Assembly: GCA_018377375.1 (NCBI GenBank)
Contig: JAGZZN010000089.1
Span: forward strand, 1-5,152
Direction of reading: 5' to 3'
DNA: 5,152 nucleotides
Source: Streptococcus parasanguinis
GTDB taxonomy: Bacteria > Bacillota > Bacilli > Lactobacillales > Streptococcaceae
Of the stretch, positions 5,057 to 5,152 are shown in pieces (the stretch's first letter is position 1; each line of letters opens with the position of its first letter). The notes below the pieces were generated by a model. The model saw only the letters and a program-made list of their open reading frames with translations, did not search any database and was not told the DNA's origin. Both the position numbers and the translations under genes were made by a program.

Positions 5057-5152
5057 GTGGGACAGAAATCGGTAATTCGTTAGAATTCGATTTCGTCGTC
5101 CTACCTCCGCACAGTTGAGTAGGGCTGTAAAAGCTGATGAAATCAGCGTAGT
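5057..5152 (+). repeat. Structured streptococcal intergenic repeat, cut by the window edge
   Basis: Directly after dapD lies a long foldback. GTGGGAC (5057-5063) pairs with GTCCTAC (5098-5104, one G:T), GAAATCG (5065-5071) with CGATTTC (5088-5094), and AATTC (5074-5078) with GAATT (5083-5087), around the loop GTTA. That is 19 pairs with one internal loop and one 2-base bulge. A second hairpin, GCTGAT (5133-5138) with ATCAGC (5142-5147), has a GAA loop. I recognise this type of sequence from memory as recurring between genes in viridans streptococci. It does not match BOX or RUP as I remember them, though the small hairpin resembles a BOX-type stem-loop. There is no T tract, so it is not an ordinary terminator. 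The 3' end is outside the window. Confidence 0.7.

Noticed and set aside
1..5152. Insertion sequence, phage, CRISPR or tRNA features
   Set aside because: No transposase, integrase, terminal inverted repeats, repeat-spacer pattern or tRNA cloverleaf was seen on either strand.

Overview
The window looks like chromosomal DNA of a viridans-type Streptococcus (mitis/sanguinis/parasanguinis kind). The glucose-6-phosphate isomerase and tetrahydrodipicolinate acetyltransferase at the two ends read as streptococcal proteins. Genes start behind AAGGAG-type ribosome sites, promoters are of the SigA type with extended -10 boxes, and the right end holds an intergenic repeat of a kind I recall from this genus. 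The species cannot be fixed from the sequence alone.

Layout, all genes on the + strand: (1) the 3' third of pgi (1-468), closed by a strong intrinsic terminator; (2) an intergenic region (469-744) with a paired 8-bp direct repeat and an extended -10 promoter; (3) a 362-residue membrane-anchored protein (745-1833) with its own terminator; (4) a second promoter driving three tightly packed genes (1951-2649, 2655-3344, 3359-4279), each again a single-pass membrane protein; (5) a third promoter directly after the last of these, driving dapD (4345-5043); (6) the beginning of a structured intergenic repeat that runs off the right edge.

The most interesting part is the block between the two housekeeping genes. 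The four unknown proteins have almost no overall sequence identity. Yet each has a cytoplasmic N-terminus, one membrane helix, a linker and an outside region with two copies of the same motif. The first copy is centred on GKA, and the second is G-T-x(9)-G, usually followed by x-P. The spacing in the second copy is the same in all four, and copy 1 follows the same pattern in at least two of them. I read this as an old tandem expansion of one gene into a four-member, probably cooperating, envelope system. The motif resembles that of BamE/SmpA-like (BLIP-fold) domains, but this is an inference and no function can be assigned. Hand counts of charge suggest strongly acidic outside domains for the first and last proteins and basic ones for the middle two, so a hetero-complex is plausible. 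Only the first protein has a long acidic and proline-rich cytoplasmic arm and a perfect glycine-zipper membrane helix.
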